64,000 bases of DNA from SIG440 sp045580025 (GTDB lineage: Bacteria > Bacillota > Clostridia > Monoglobales > Monoglobaceae): positions 1-64,000 of the forward strand of contig JAZNNB010000029.1 of assembly GCA_045580025.1 (NCBI GenBank), read 5' to 3'. The notes beneath the pieces were generated by a model, which saw only the letters and a program-made list of their open reading frames with translations, did not search any database and was not told the DNA's origin. Position numbers and translations under genes: made by a program. Positions 1 through 7,505 of this stretch are shown here, in pieces; within the stretch, counting starts at the first letter, position 1, and each line of letters begins with the position of its first letter.

Positions 1-89
1 TCTATAACTCCATTGCAAACTTCCATTGGTTTATTGATTTCAGGAGCTTTATTTATTCTTGTGTTAAAGCCGATAGGATATTTTTTCAT
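1..89 (-). CDS. Unidentified protein, N-terminal fragment cut by the window edge
   Basis: Only the first 29 codons are in the window. The ATG at 89..87 is preceded by a good ribosome binding site (GGGAGG on the minus strand) about 9 bases upstream, and a plausible sigma-A promoter lies at 180-208, so this looks like the start of a real gene. The visible residues begin MKKYPIGFNTRINKAP and show no signal peptide, membrane segment or motif I recognise. No function can be given. Confidence 0.55.
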   Translation of the reverse strand, partial: MKKYPIGFNTRINKAPEINKPMEVCNGVI

Positions 90-179
90 ACTGTTTTAAC
101 CTCCCAAAAAGATTTATTCTTTTCTTTATACTCATTTTAACAAATTGAGTGGGTGTTAAAACGGACAGTGCTTAATCAA

Positions 180-208
180 AGTATAACATAATTTTTCAAT
201 TAAATCAA
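180..208 (-). promoter_or_regulatory. Sigma-A promoter candidate for the left-edge gene
   Basis: On the minus strand TTGATT (208..203) and TATACT (185..180) are separated by 17 bases. The transcript would start near 173 and run into the gene at 89 with a leader of about 85 bases, which holds a small inverted repeat (ACTCA/TGAGT). Confidence 0.5.
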
Positions 209-243
209 TAGTTCAAACATAGTTCGCGCATATTTTGAAAATA

Positions 244-424
244 CCTATACAGACAGAGTAAGACTAAGACGCAAAAAATCCTGAAAGCCACTATTTAAGC
301 GGTTTTCAGGATTTTTGCTTTGTCGATTTTTATACAGACCTATTCGAAAGATTTCATAATTTATGAAATCTCCGTAAGGCGCGTCATTACGCCACTTCGA
401 TATAAAATGTTTCTATGTTGCTCT
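244..424 (-). repeat. Structured direct repeat, copy 1
   Basis: Plus-strand 244-417 matches 2253-2426 over its length with small differences. Shared blocks include a terminator-like hairpin (arms 276-286 and 304-314, core AATCCTGAAA), a GGCG/CGCC hairpin near 380, and a local palindrome next to it at 355-372 whose sequence differs between copies although both form a stem. Together with a separate 13-base match (550-562 vs 2430-2442) upstream of the spoIIID start, the copies look like the same transcription unit, with the coding part deleted in copy 2. Confidence 0.75.
273..316 (-). terminator. Terminator-like hairpin of the truncated spoIIID unit
   Basis: An 11-base stem (AAATCCTGAAA with TTTCAGGATTT) plus inner GC pairs is followed on the minus strand by a T run. 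It sits about 100 bases after the spoIIID stop codon and is repeated at 2286-2328. Confidence 0.6.
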
Positions 425-547
425 CTCCGTATGTACAGTAGATTTTGAAATCCCAAATTTTTTTGCTGCTTCCCTTACAGTACATTTATTTTCTATTATG
501 TAATTTGCAATGACGAGGGTCCGCTCTTCAATCGTCTGATAAGACAT
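413..547 (-). pseudogene. spoIIID: Truncated SpoIIID-type sporulation regulator (44 codons)
   Basis: SpoIIID is the small helix-turn-helix regulator that switches mother-cell transcription between sigma-E and sigma-K genes. The 44 residues carry the recognisable N-terminal half: IEERT, a YIIEN segment, then TVREAAKKFGISKSTVH, the recognition helix-turn-helix. Family members are about 80-95 residues and continue KD(V/L)TERLP; here the reading goes from STVH straight to TERAT and a TAG stop, as if about 9 bases were lost in frame and the basic C-terminal half were gone. Start ATG at 547 has a GGGAGTG site. An intact copy is probably elsewhere in the genome, since other sporulation genes in this window look whole. 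A functional short peptide cannot be excluded. Confidence 0.7.
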
Positions 548-613
548 CCAATCACTCCCATATATTGTTCTTACTACTTTCAATATATGAGAGTTTTTTT
601 AGTTTTAGTATTG

Positions 614-1060
614 TTATTTTGCCTTTACCATCTTATCAAAAACCTTTTTATCTTCATTCGAGAAATCATCATACGACAACAGATAAGTAACTGCTTCGTT
701 TTCTCCAACCAAATTAGAATAATATTGTTTTTCAACAGTAATCAAAAGATTAGCTGTATTCTTTTTTATATCTACAACGCAATATCCCTCATCTGAATAT
801 ACATAAAACTTATCATTTTTCTTTTTATATTTATTGACAAACGCCAATAAAACATCATCGTTAGTATCATATTCACTTGTATGCATTGATAAATGAATTC
901 CAGCAGTAGTTTTCCCCAAACAAAATTTACCATCACCCACAATATAAACAGTATCCTTTCCCGGGCCCAATGGATACCAGGTAGGATTTAATTTGCTTCC
1001 ACAAGACGTCAAAAATAGTGTTGCTACAAAAAAAACAGTTAAAACTACACTTTTTTTCAT
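614..1060 (-). CDS. Putative lipoprotein, function unknown
   Basis: A 148-residue protein with a lipoprotein signal: MKKS, a hydrophobic stretch, and a lipobox ending LTSC at about residue 20, so it is probably exported and lipid-anchored to the outer face of the membrane. A GGGGGA ribosome binding site precedes the start. The mature part is rich in Tyr, Lys and Asp and matches no family I know. It follows the broken RDD gene by about 40 bases on the same strand and lies between the two direct repeats, so it belongs to the accessory block. No function is proposed. Confidence 0.7.
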   Translation of the reverse strand: MKKSVVLTVFFVATLFLTSCGSKLNPTWYPLGPGKDTVYIVGDGKFCLGKTTAGIHLSMHTSEYDTNDDVLLAFVNKYKKKNDKFYVYSDEGYCVVDIKKNTANLLITVEKQYYSNLVGENEAVTYLLSYDDFSNEDKKVFDKMVKAK

Positions 1061-1097
1061 TTTGTCCCCCTCTATATATTTTGTTTTTAAAATAATA

Positions 1098-1490
1098 CTA
1101 CTTTTCTAAAAGAACAACCTTGGTATTTGCCATTTTGTCCCCAATACGTTTTTTATCCACCAATAATAAAAGCGCTTCCAAAGGTCATATAATTACACTT
1201 ATGTTTCTTAAAACTAATTGCCACCAAACAGCATTTTTCTCCGAATTATCAACAACCTTTATTCCGGCTATTCGTTTGCCAATGCTTTGTCCTTTTATTA
1301 CATCTCTGCTCATAAAAAATACCAAAATAAATAATAGCAATAAATTTTGCAATATCTCCATTTTTGCTGTAAGATATCCTCCTGATTTAAAAAATACATC
1401 ACCAGATGTAAAAATCATAATCATAAAGTAGAAGGACATAAATATTAGATAATCTATTAAAAATGCCGCTAATCTTCTTTTAAAATACAT
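1098..1490 (-). pseudogene. RDD-family membrane protein interrupted by an in-frame TGA
   Basis: RDD proteins are small membrane proteins, some linked to ion transport. This one starts at 1490 with RRLAAFLIDYLI, has two hydrophobic segments, then SIGKRIAGIKVV, the second RDD signature. A TGA codon at 1187..1185 stops it after 101 residues. In the same frame reading continues for 28 more codons to TAG at 1100..1098, giving PLEALLLLVDKKRIGDKMANTKVV, the expected end of an RDD domain. Related proteins commonly have Trp-Pro at this junction, so the likely event is TGG to TGA. Other genes in the window use TGA as a stop, so recoding is unlikely. Call: recent nonsense pseudogene, or a base-calling error. 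Confidence 0.8.
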
Positions 1491-1572
1491 AAAAGCCCTC
1501 CTATTATTTATTTCTCTGTCTTAACCACTCACTTAAATTTATATTAAGTTTTAAAGCTCCGCCTACACCAAG

Positions 1573-1953
1573 CTAAGCACCCAACTCAAAGGAAATAAAA
1601 ATGTCCTCATTTTCATCCAAGCTATCCAAACCTAAAATAGCATCACCAACTTTAGCACCAACAAAAGCTCCATTCTTTATATGCTCCCTTGTTGTAGCAT
1701 CTATGGTTCCTACCAAATTAACGCCTATCTGCATTTCATCTGTTAGCTGTCCCATAACAGAAAACTCCAAATTTTCTGTTGTATCTGTATATTTCGAAAA
1801 TTTATAATATCTTTTACCACCTATTTCCAATTCTAACCCTAAAAGATTTGCTTCAAAATATAGACCCGTGCCAAATTCTGTGTCAAATGTTATAATTGGT
1901 TTATCTTCATCCTTTTTATTAAATGGCCCCATAATTTGTTTTGGTCCAATCAT
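1573..1953 (-). CDS. Unrecognised 126-residue protein
   Basis: A soluble, acidic protein without signal peptide or membrane segment; the sequence alternates hydrophobic and charged residues as in a beta-rich fold (for example GLELEIGGKRYYKF). Its ATG overlaps the stop of the ORF upstream by ATGA at 1950-1953, which suggests translational coupling. I recognise no family. Because the upstream ORF looks 5'-truncated, this may be the surviving downstream partner of a lost operon, or the C-terminal part of a longer protein. Confidence 0.5.
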   Translation of the reverse strand: MIGPKQIMGPFNKKDEDKPIITFDTEFGTGLYFEANLLGLELEIGGKRYYKFSKYTDTTENLEFSVMGQLTDEMQIGVNLVGTIDATTREHIKNGAFVGAKVGDAILGLDSLDENEDIFISFELGA

Positions 1954-2339
1954 ATCATCCGTAGAAGATAAACTCTTTGATATTTGTTAAATCCTTTTTT
2001 TTCATAATCATATAATAGCATAGAATAACCAATTTGTCTAATCGAATTTTTAACAGAATTGTCCATGCTACTTATCACTTCATTTACTGCTTTTTCAATA
2101 TTAATAGCAGTTTCTATATATGTCTTTCCTTGTGTTGATAATCTTAAAAATCTTTCATATATACAATTTGCAGTTTTTTCTTGGATTATATCTATATTTT
2201 TGCTTAAATCAATTATATCATAGTAAAACTGACAAACGGACAAATTATTTTGCCTATAAAATTGACAGAGCAAAACTGAAACAAGAAAAATCCTGAAAGC
2301 CACTATTAAAGCGGTTTTCAGGATTTTTACATTATTCAT
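1950..2339 (-). pseudogene. 5'-truncated ORF fused to the repeat's terminator
   Basis: The open frame runs 129 codons, but its only early ATG (2339) lies just upstream of the hairpin of repeat copy 2 and its first codons are the hairpin itself. No ribosome binding site is evident, and no in-frame ATG follows until MDNSVKNS near residue 91. The part outside the repeat (roughly residues 30-129) reads as a plausible helical, charged protein. The simplest reading is a gene whose true 5' end was replaced when the repeat came to lie here. It overlaps the next gene by ATGA. Confidence 0.5.
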
Positions 2340-2442
2340 TTTTGTTCAGATGTTTTCAAAAGATTTCGGGATTTGTAAAATCCCCGAAAGGCGCGTCATT
2401 ACGCCACTTCGATATAAAAAGTTTCAACAAATCACTCCCATA
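2253..2442 (-). repeat. Structured direct repeat, copy 2 (coding part deleted)
   Basis: This matches copy 1 (244-417) in the same orientation, including the hairpin at 2286-2328, the GGCG/CGCC hairpin at about 2390-2405, and a separate short block at 2430-2442 equal to the spoIIID ribosome-binding region at 550-562. In copy 1 these blocks are separated by the truncated spoIIID; here they are nearly joined, so roughly 130 bases of coding sequence are missing. Confidence 0.75.
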
Positions 2443-2529
2443 CTTGTTATACATTAACGATGTATGAAATTTGTTTGATGTTTATTACGCAAAAAACATA
2501 TCAGCTAAACTTGTTATTTTTACGTGCAA

Positions 2530-2994
2530 CTAAAATGCTGTCTTATTTTTTAATTCATTTAGGATACACTTGCACCCTTCTAAAACATCAAGCCAGGTTT
2601 TATCAAAATTTCCGGTATACCAAGGGTCAGCAACGTCCCCAGGTCTTTGTGTATGACTCATCAAAAGCGACACCTTGCCCTGTGGGTCATCGCCCACAAA
2701 TATTTTCATATTTTTAAGATTGAGGAGGTCCATAGCAATTATGTAGTCATAATATTCATAATCCGCCTTTGTCATTTGACGGGCGGTTTTTCCTGTACAA
2801 GATATGCCGTGTTTTGCCAAAACTTCTTTTGTTGGCGGATAAACAGGATTGCCAATTTCCTCGGTACTGGTAGCTGCAGATGCAATCTCAAATTTATCAG
2901 AAATTCCCGCCTTTTTTACCATATCTTTCATGCAAAACTCTGCCATAGGACTTCTGCAGATATTCCCGTGGCAGACAAAAAGTATTTTTATCAT
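2530..2994 (-). CDS. Low-molecular-weight protein tyrosine phosphatase
   Basis: A cytoplasmic phosphatase that removes phosphate from tyrosine residues through a cysteinyl-phosphate intermediate. The CX5R loop is at the N terminus (C8 to R14 in VCHGNICRS) and the general-acid loop DPWY is at about residue 123. At 154 residues it is full length. I start it at 2994 (MIKILF), which has a GGAAGG site, rather than at a longer upstream start that would run into the preceding gene. It begins one base after the LOG-family stop, so the two are co-translated. The substrate is unknown; such enzymes often partner a bacterial tyrosine kinase, which is not in this window. Confidence 0.9.
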   Translation of the reverse strand: MIKILFVCHGNICRSPMAEFCMKDMVKKAGISDKFEIASAATSTEEIGNPVYPPTKEVLAKHGISCTGKTARQMTKADYEYYDYIIAMDLLNLKNMKIFVGDDPQGKVSLLMSHTQRPGDVADPWYTGNFDKTWLDVLEGCKCILNELKNKTAF

Positions 2995-2995
2995 A

Positions 2996-3577
2996 TTATC
3001 CTTCCTTAAACTGTTGTATTGTTCCGTGCTCTGAAACAGGTTTTTCAAGGTATTCAAATAGTTCCTCTATGTCATCAGTCACAAAAAATAATTCTCTGCA
3101 GTCGTCTTTTATAAAATTCTTTTTTATTGCACTTTCCATTGCGGTGTTTATATCATTATAAAAACCGTTTATATTGTAAAGTGCAATAGGCTTGTTATGC
3201 CTGCAAAGCTGTTTCAGTGTCAGAATTTCAAAGAATTCTTCGTACGTGCCAATCCCGCCTGGCGTTACAATAAATGCATCTGAATTATCTTCCATAATCT
3301 GCTTTCTCTCACGCATTGTATCAGGCTGAATGAGGACATCGCAAAAGTCACATATAGCTTCAACAGACTCGTTTTCAAAAAATTTGGGGATAACACCCAT
3401 AATGTATCCGTTTGCACGTTTCACACCTCTTGCTGCCGCACCCATAAGACCGTTTCCGCCACCGCCAAACACAAGAGAATGACCTCTTTTGACCATAATT
3501 TCGCCCAAATTTTCAACCTTTTCTATATAATCCTTATCTATTGTAGGTGAGGCCGCACCATAAACACAAAGTCTCAT
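2996..3577 (-). CDS. LOG family protein (nucleotide 5'-monophosphate phosphoribohydrolase type)
   Basis: Members of this Rossmann-fold family hydrolyse the N-glycosidic bond of nucleoside monophosphates, releasing ribose 5-phosphate; plant and some bacterial members activate cytokinins. Visible signatures are GGGGNGLMG at residues 38-46, MRERKQ at 88-93 and PGGIGTYEE at 106-114. The 193-residue length is normal. The start has GGAG upstream, and a sigma-A promoter lies at 3620-3648. The phosphatase gene follows after one base. The true substrate is not evident; the name of the family should not be read as hormone production. Confidence 0.88.
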   Translation of the reverse strand: MRLCVYGAASPTIDKDYIEKVENLGEIMVKRGHSLVFGGGGNGLMGAAARGVKRANGYIMGVIPKFFENESVEAICDFCDVLIQPDTMRERKQIMEDNSDAFIVTPGGIGTYEEFFEILTLKQLCRHNKPIALYNINGFYNDINTAMESAIKKNFIKDDCRELFFVTDDIEELFEYLEKPVSEHGTIQQFKEG

Positions 3578-3619
3578 TTTTCAATTCTCCTTATATATTT
3601 ATGCTCTAATCATATATAC

Positions 3620-3648
3620 ATTTTATCATGGAACTTTATTAAAATCAA
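3620..3648 (-). promoter_or_regulatory. Sigma-A promoter of the LOG/phosphatase operon
   Basis: TTGATT (3648..3643) and TAAAAT (3625..3620) on the minus strand are spaced by 17 bases, immediately after the stop of the upstream oxidoreductase gene. Confidence 0.6.
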
Positions 3649-3651
3649 TAT

Positions 3652-4956
3652 TTATTTGATGTTTGCATCGCCGGTAGCGGGGTTATCTATAAGCTTTCCG
3701 TTTTCCTCAAACCGCGAACCATGACAAGGGCAATCCCACGTATGTTCAAGCTTGTTCCATTTCAGTGCACAACCAAGATGCGGACAACGTCTTGTGGTGG
3801 GCATGAGAAGATTTGCTGTAGTTTCAATCCCGTTTATCAAAAGCTGTGGTTTTATAATTCTTCTCTGGGGCGAAAAAACCTCTGCAAAATCGTTTTGTTT
3901 TTCCAAAACCATATCACATAAAATTTTTGCCGCAACCATTGAACTTGTCATTCCCCATTTGTTAAAGCCTGATGCAACATAAAGTTCTGGAGTATTTTTT
4001 GAATATTTACCAATATACGGAACACCGTCAAGGCTCATACAATCCTGTGTTGCCCACTGATATTTAAGTGTTGTATTTAGGTAATGTCTATCGGCAAAAT
4101 TTTGTATTTCTTCCCAAGCACCTCCCTTTTTTCCGGTACGATGACTTCCTCCACCTATAAGCAACAAATCTTTATATGACCTAAAGGACATCCCCTTAAG
4201 GTTTTCATCAACATACATACCAGAAAGCGCTTTTGCTCCCTCGTATGCCGAAACATAACTGCGGTGCTGATAAAGCTTTAAAAAATAATTGCCGTGCTTA
4301 TTTATAAATGGAAAATGTGTTGCAACAATTATTTTTTTTGCAATTATTTTTCCCGTGTCAGATATTGCTGCATTCGGCGTTATGTCACGGATAAAGGTGT
4401 TTTCATAAATTTTCAGGTCTTTTGAAATTTCACTTAGAAATTTAAGAGGGTTGAATTGTGCCTGATTTTTAAAGCAGATTGCACCTTTGGTTTCAAATGG
4501 AAGTTCATGGGTTTTTGAAAATTTTGCGTTAAAACCTAAGGAATTTACCGCCTTTATTTCATCCTCAATTTTTTTTCTATCTTTGAGCGAATAAGTGTAT
4601 GCATCTTTTGTTTCAAAATCACAATCTATGTTTTTGCATATTTTTTCATATGTGCTGACTGCATCATTGTTTGCCTTAAGATACATTCTTGCCTTTTCTT
4701 TTCCTGCATTTTTTATGAGTTTGTCATAAATAAGACTATGTTGTGAGGTTATTTTGGCAGTGGTATTTTTTGTAATTCCTGATGCTATTCTGCTACCCTC
4801 TACAAGGATATAATCAGCACCCGCTTTCTGCAAAAAATATGCACAAAGAATTCCACAGATGCCTCCGCCTATAATCAGCACATCAGTTTTTCTTTCGCCT
4901 TTTAACTTTTCAAATTCATTAAATGTAATATTATCCTGCCAAATAGATTTTTTCAT
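3652..4956 (-). CDS. FAD-dependent oxidoreductase with C-terminal Rieske [2Fe-2S] domain
   Basis: A DadA/glycine-oxidase-type flavoprotein. The N-terminal dinucleotide-binding fold shows DVLIIGGGICG at residues 25-35 and a following acidic strand end (VEGSR). The last 45 residues form a Rieske site: C391-P-H393 and C409-x2-H412, the four ligands expected for a [2Fe-2S] cluster. The 434-residue protein is probably cytoplasmic. I start it at 4956 (MKKSIW), which has GGAGG upstream; a longer start 15 codons earlier lacks a site. Such fusions could pass electrons from an amine or amino acid to another carrier, but the substrate is unknown. Confidence 0.85.
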   Translation of the reverse strand: MKKSIWQDNITFNEFEKLKGERKTDVLIIGGGICGILCAYFLQKAGADYILVEGSRIASGITKNTTAKITSQHSLIYDKLIKNAGKEKARMYLKANNDAVSTYEKICKNIDCDFETKDAYTYSLKDRKKIEDEIKAVNSLGFNAKFSKTHELPFETKGAICFKNQAQFNPLKFLSEISKDLKIYENTFIRDITPNAAISDTGKIIAKKIIVATHFPFINKHGNYFLKLYQHRSYVSAYEGAKALSGMYVDENLKGMSFRSYKDLLLIGGGSHRTGKKGGAWEEIQNFADRHYLNTTLKYQWATQDCMSLDGVPYIGKYSKNTPELYVASGFNKWGMTSSMVAAKILCDMVLEKQNDFAEVFSPQRRIIKPQLLINGIETTANLLMPTTRRCPHLGCALKWNKLEHTWDCPCHGSRFEENGKLIDNPATGDANIK

Positions 4957-5008
4957 ATTTGCCTCCAAGTTTTTTGATTTAGTATATGCAGGATAAGGCA
5001 CAAAAAAA

Positions 5009-5035
5009 CAGGAGACTGTATTTTACAGTTTCCTG
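5009..5035 (-). terminator. Terminator overlapping the end of the HIRAN-TPR gene
   Basis: The stem CAGGAAACTGT/ACAGTCTCCTG with a short A-rich loop is followed by seven T on the minus strand. The upstream arm is made of the last coding codons, so the coding end and the transcript end coincide. Confidence 0.8.
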
Positions 5036-5784
5036 TCCAATTCTTCCTCTATTTTCTTTGCAAAAACATTGTCTTTATCAATCTCAAGTACCGTTTCTGC
5101 GTCAGAAAGTGCTTTCTCATACTCTTTCAATTCTTTCAAGACAGCACTGCGAATGATAAGATTTTCTATATTTTTACCATCAAGCTCTATTGCTCTGTTT
5201 ATGTTTTCCAAAGCACTTTGGAAGTCTGATTTCTTTGCGTAGCAAAGTGAAAGCCTTTTAGAAAGTGCGACACTTTCACGGTTTTTGGCAAGAAAATCGA
5301 ATATATTTATAGCTTCATCGATTTTGCCATCTTCAAAAAAACCAACACCCCAACCAAATAACAAATCGTATTGTGACATTTTATCAAGAGCGCAAACAGC
5401 AAAATCTTCATCCGCCCACAAAACCGTGGCAGATTTGAGACTTTCTATTCCGCCATAAATTTCCCTTGCAAAAAACGTACCGTCTTTCACTGTGTAGTCA
5501 TTGTTTGCCACATAGCCACACTTTTTTATGCCGTCAAAAAGCACGCTAATGGCAAACTTATCATATCTGTTTTTAGTTTCCTTTTGAAGAAAGACTTTTG
5601 TTCCTACACCAAATGGCTTTTTGCCCCAATAATACTTTATTCCGGTGACGGTAATCAATACATCATTATCAAGATTTTCTGTGTTTAACAACTTTTCAAA
5701 AATATTTTCAGGCAATTCATTTTGGTAGTTTTCTTGACTTAAATCTATATTTTCAGCCCAAAAATCTTCAAATCTTCCTGACAT
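5023..5784 (-). CDS. HIRAN domain plus tetratricopeptide repeat protein
   Basis: Residues about 45-125 fit the HIRAN pattern: VTGIKYYWG, then G-x-KVFLQKE, NRYDKFAISVL and CGYVANNDY. HIRAN modules bind DNA ends or damaged DNA in helicases and also occur alone. Residues about 150-250 hold TPR-like helices (AINIFDFLAKN, ALENINRAIEL, ALSDAETVLEI), a protein-interaction scaffold. I start it at 5784 (MSGRF), four bases after the SulP stop; the upstream ATG would overlap SulP. Sharing a transcript with a transporter is odd for a HIRAN protein. Role unknown. Confidence 0.7.
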   Translation of the reverse strand: MSGRFEDFWAENIDLSQENYQNELPENIFEKLLNTENLDNDVLITVTGIKYYWGKKPFGVGTKVFLQKETKNRYDKFAISVLFDGIKKCGYVANNDYTVKDGTFFAREIYGGIESLKSATVLWADEDFAVCALDKMSQYDLLFGWGVGFFEDGKIDEAINIFDFLAKNRESVALSKRLSLCYAKKSDFQSALENINRAIELDGKNIENLIIRSAVLKELKEYEKALSDAETVLEIDKDNVFAKKIEEELDRKL

Positions 5785-5788
5785 AGCT

Positions 5789-7426
5789 TTAACCCAGAAG
5801 TTCGGCTCTTGCCATAGCCTTGTCGATATTTTCACAGAAATTTTCTTCACCTGCAAGTTCAAAAAGGCCTGACTTTTTCATTGCTTTTAGGGGCTGAGGA
5901 TTTACATGAGAGAAAATAACAGTTATATCTTTTCTGCGGCAATCTTTCACCAGTGCTGAAAGATTTTTAAGTGCATCGGTATCAACCGAGGGAACAGCCC
6001 TCATTCTTAAGATAATGCACTTGGTATAATCCTTTGCTTTTACTTCAGAAATCTGATTTGCAACAGCAAAAAACATAGGTCCGCAAAGCTCATATACACT
6101 GATAAACTTGGGAACAAATCGAAGCCCAAGTTCTTCGCCCTGTTCTTCTTCTTTAACATATTTCCAGCTTTCCACCTTTGTTTCGTCACTCATACGCTTC
6201 ATAAGAAGTATAGCAGCGAGGACAATTCCAACCTCTATGGCAACAACTAAATCAAAAACAACAGTGAGGAAAAGTGTTATGAGAATTGTCAGTATATCAC
6301 TTTTGGGAGAGGTTTTGAGGAGATAACCAAGCTGTTTCCACTGCCCCATATTGTATGCGACAGAAATAAGTATAGCCGCAATAGCAGGCATCGGTATAAG
6401 GGCTGCATAAGGCATCAAAACCACAAGAACAAGCACCAAAACCACAGAATGCACCATCGCTGAAACAGGGGTTCTTCCGCCGTTCTTTATGTTTGCAGCG
6501 GTTCTTGCAATAGCACCGGTTGCAGGAATTCCACCAAACAATGCACTGCAAATATTTCCAATACCCTGAGCTGTGAGTTCAGTATTTGAGCGATGTTTTT
6601 TGCCCACCATTCCGTCAGCAACAACGCAGGAAAGAAGTGATTCAATTCCCGCAAGCAAAGCAATAGTAACAGCATCAGGCAAAATGTCAACCACCGCATC
6701 AAAGCTTGCGTTTGGCATACTGAATTTTGGCAAAGCACTGCTTACACTGTACAAATCACCGATGGTATTTACCTCCATTTTGAAGCCTTTAACCATAAGC
6801 ACAGAAACAACTACGGCAATAAGGGATGCAGGGATTTTATCATAGATTTTCGGCCAACCAAAGAGTATAATGAGGCAAACTGCTCCCACAATAAGTGCCT
6901 GAACATTTGTTGTACCTATATTTTCAAAAAAAGCTATAAGTTTTTCCATTGTTTCAACAGGGGCCGCACCGCTATATGTAACGCCAAAGAAATCCTTTAT
7001 CTGACCAATTACCAATGTTATTGCGATGCCTGCTGTAAAGCCCGTGGTGATTGTAAATGGTATAAATTTTATCAGGTTTCCAAGCCTGAAGGCACCCATA
7101 AGGATAAGAATAATACCTGCAACGACTGTTGCAAGCACCATTCCATCAAGTCCTTTTTGAGCAACAATCCCCGCGACAATAGTCGCAAACGCTGCTGTCG
7201 GACCTGAAATCTGCACACTGCTGCCTCCAAAAAAAGCAGTAACAAAGCCAGCAACAATAGCGGTATAAATACCTGCCTCGGGTCCTACCCCTGATGCAAT
7301 AGCCAAAGCTATGGAAAGGGGCAAAGCAATAATCGCTACAATTATTCCGGCAATTATATCTTTTAATAGCTGCGATGAACTATATCCTTTTAAATCAGAA
7401 AACAATATTGGACTGAAACTTTTCAT
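5789..7426 (-). CDS. SulP family inorganic anion transporter with STAS domain
   Basis: A 545-residue membrane protein that moves sulfate, bicarbonate or similar anions. There are about 10-12 hydrophobic helices starting near residue 22 (DIIAGIIVAIIALPLSIALA, the SulP signature region), followed by a cytoplasmic STAS domain from about residue 440 (CIILRMRAVPSVDTDAL). I start it at MKSF (7426), which has AAAGGA at correct spacing; an ATG three codons earlier is too close to that site. The HIRAN-TPR gene follows directly, and a terminator ends the pair. The transported ion cannot be told from sequence; no sulfate assimilation genes are nearby. Confidence 0.9.
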   Translation of the reverse strand: MKSFSPILFSDLKGYSSSQLLKDIIAGIIVAIIALPLSIALAIASGVGPEAGIYTAIVAGFVTAFFGGSSVQISGPTAAFATIVAGIVAQKGLDGMVLATVVAGIILILMGAFRLGNLIKFIPFTITTGFTAGIAITLVIGQIKDFFGVTYSGAAPVETMEKLIAFFENIGTTNVQALIVGAVCLIILFGWPKIYDKIPASLIAVVVSVLMVKGFKMEVNTIGDLYSVSSALPKFSMPNASFDAVVDILPDAVTIALLAGIESLLSCVVADGMVGKKHRSNTELTAQGIGNICSALFGGIPATGAIARTAANIKNGGRTPVSAMVHSVVLVLVLVVLMPYAALIPMPAIAAILISVAYNMGQWKQLGYLLKTSPKSDILTILITLFLTVVFDLVVAIEVGIVLAAILLMKRMSDETKVESWKYVKEEEQGEELGLRFVPKFISVYELCGPMFFAVANQISEVKAKDYTKCIILRMRAVPSVDTDALKNLSALVKDCRRKDITVIFSHVNPQPLKAMKKSGLFELAGEENFCENIDKAMARAELLG

Positions 7427-7461
7427 TATGTACATCCTTTCAAAATCTTGTCATAACGTGA

Positions 7462-7500
7462 TTAAGGCACCCTTGTCCAAAATTATGGAGGGATGCCTAA
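7462..7500 (-). terminator. Terminator-like hairpin after ybaB
   Basis: Arms TTAGGCA and TGCCTTAA (with an inner CCCT/AGGG pair) close a wide loop between the ybaB stop and the sulP start. There is no good T run, so activity is uncertain. Confidence 0.4.
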
Positions 7501-7505
7501 TATTT

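Noticed and set aside
1185..1187. TGA as a recoded tryptophan codon
   Set aside because: Several genes clearly end with TGA, including ATGA overlaps at 14345-14348, 30564-30567 and 58420-58423, so the code is standard and this is a nonsense mutation or error.
2460..2717. Plus-strand ORF opposite the LMW phosphatase
   Set aside because: No ribosome binding site and complementary to a conserved gene.
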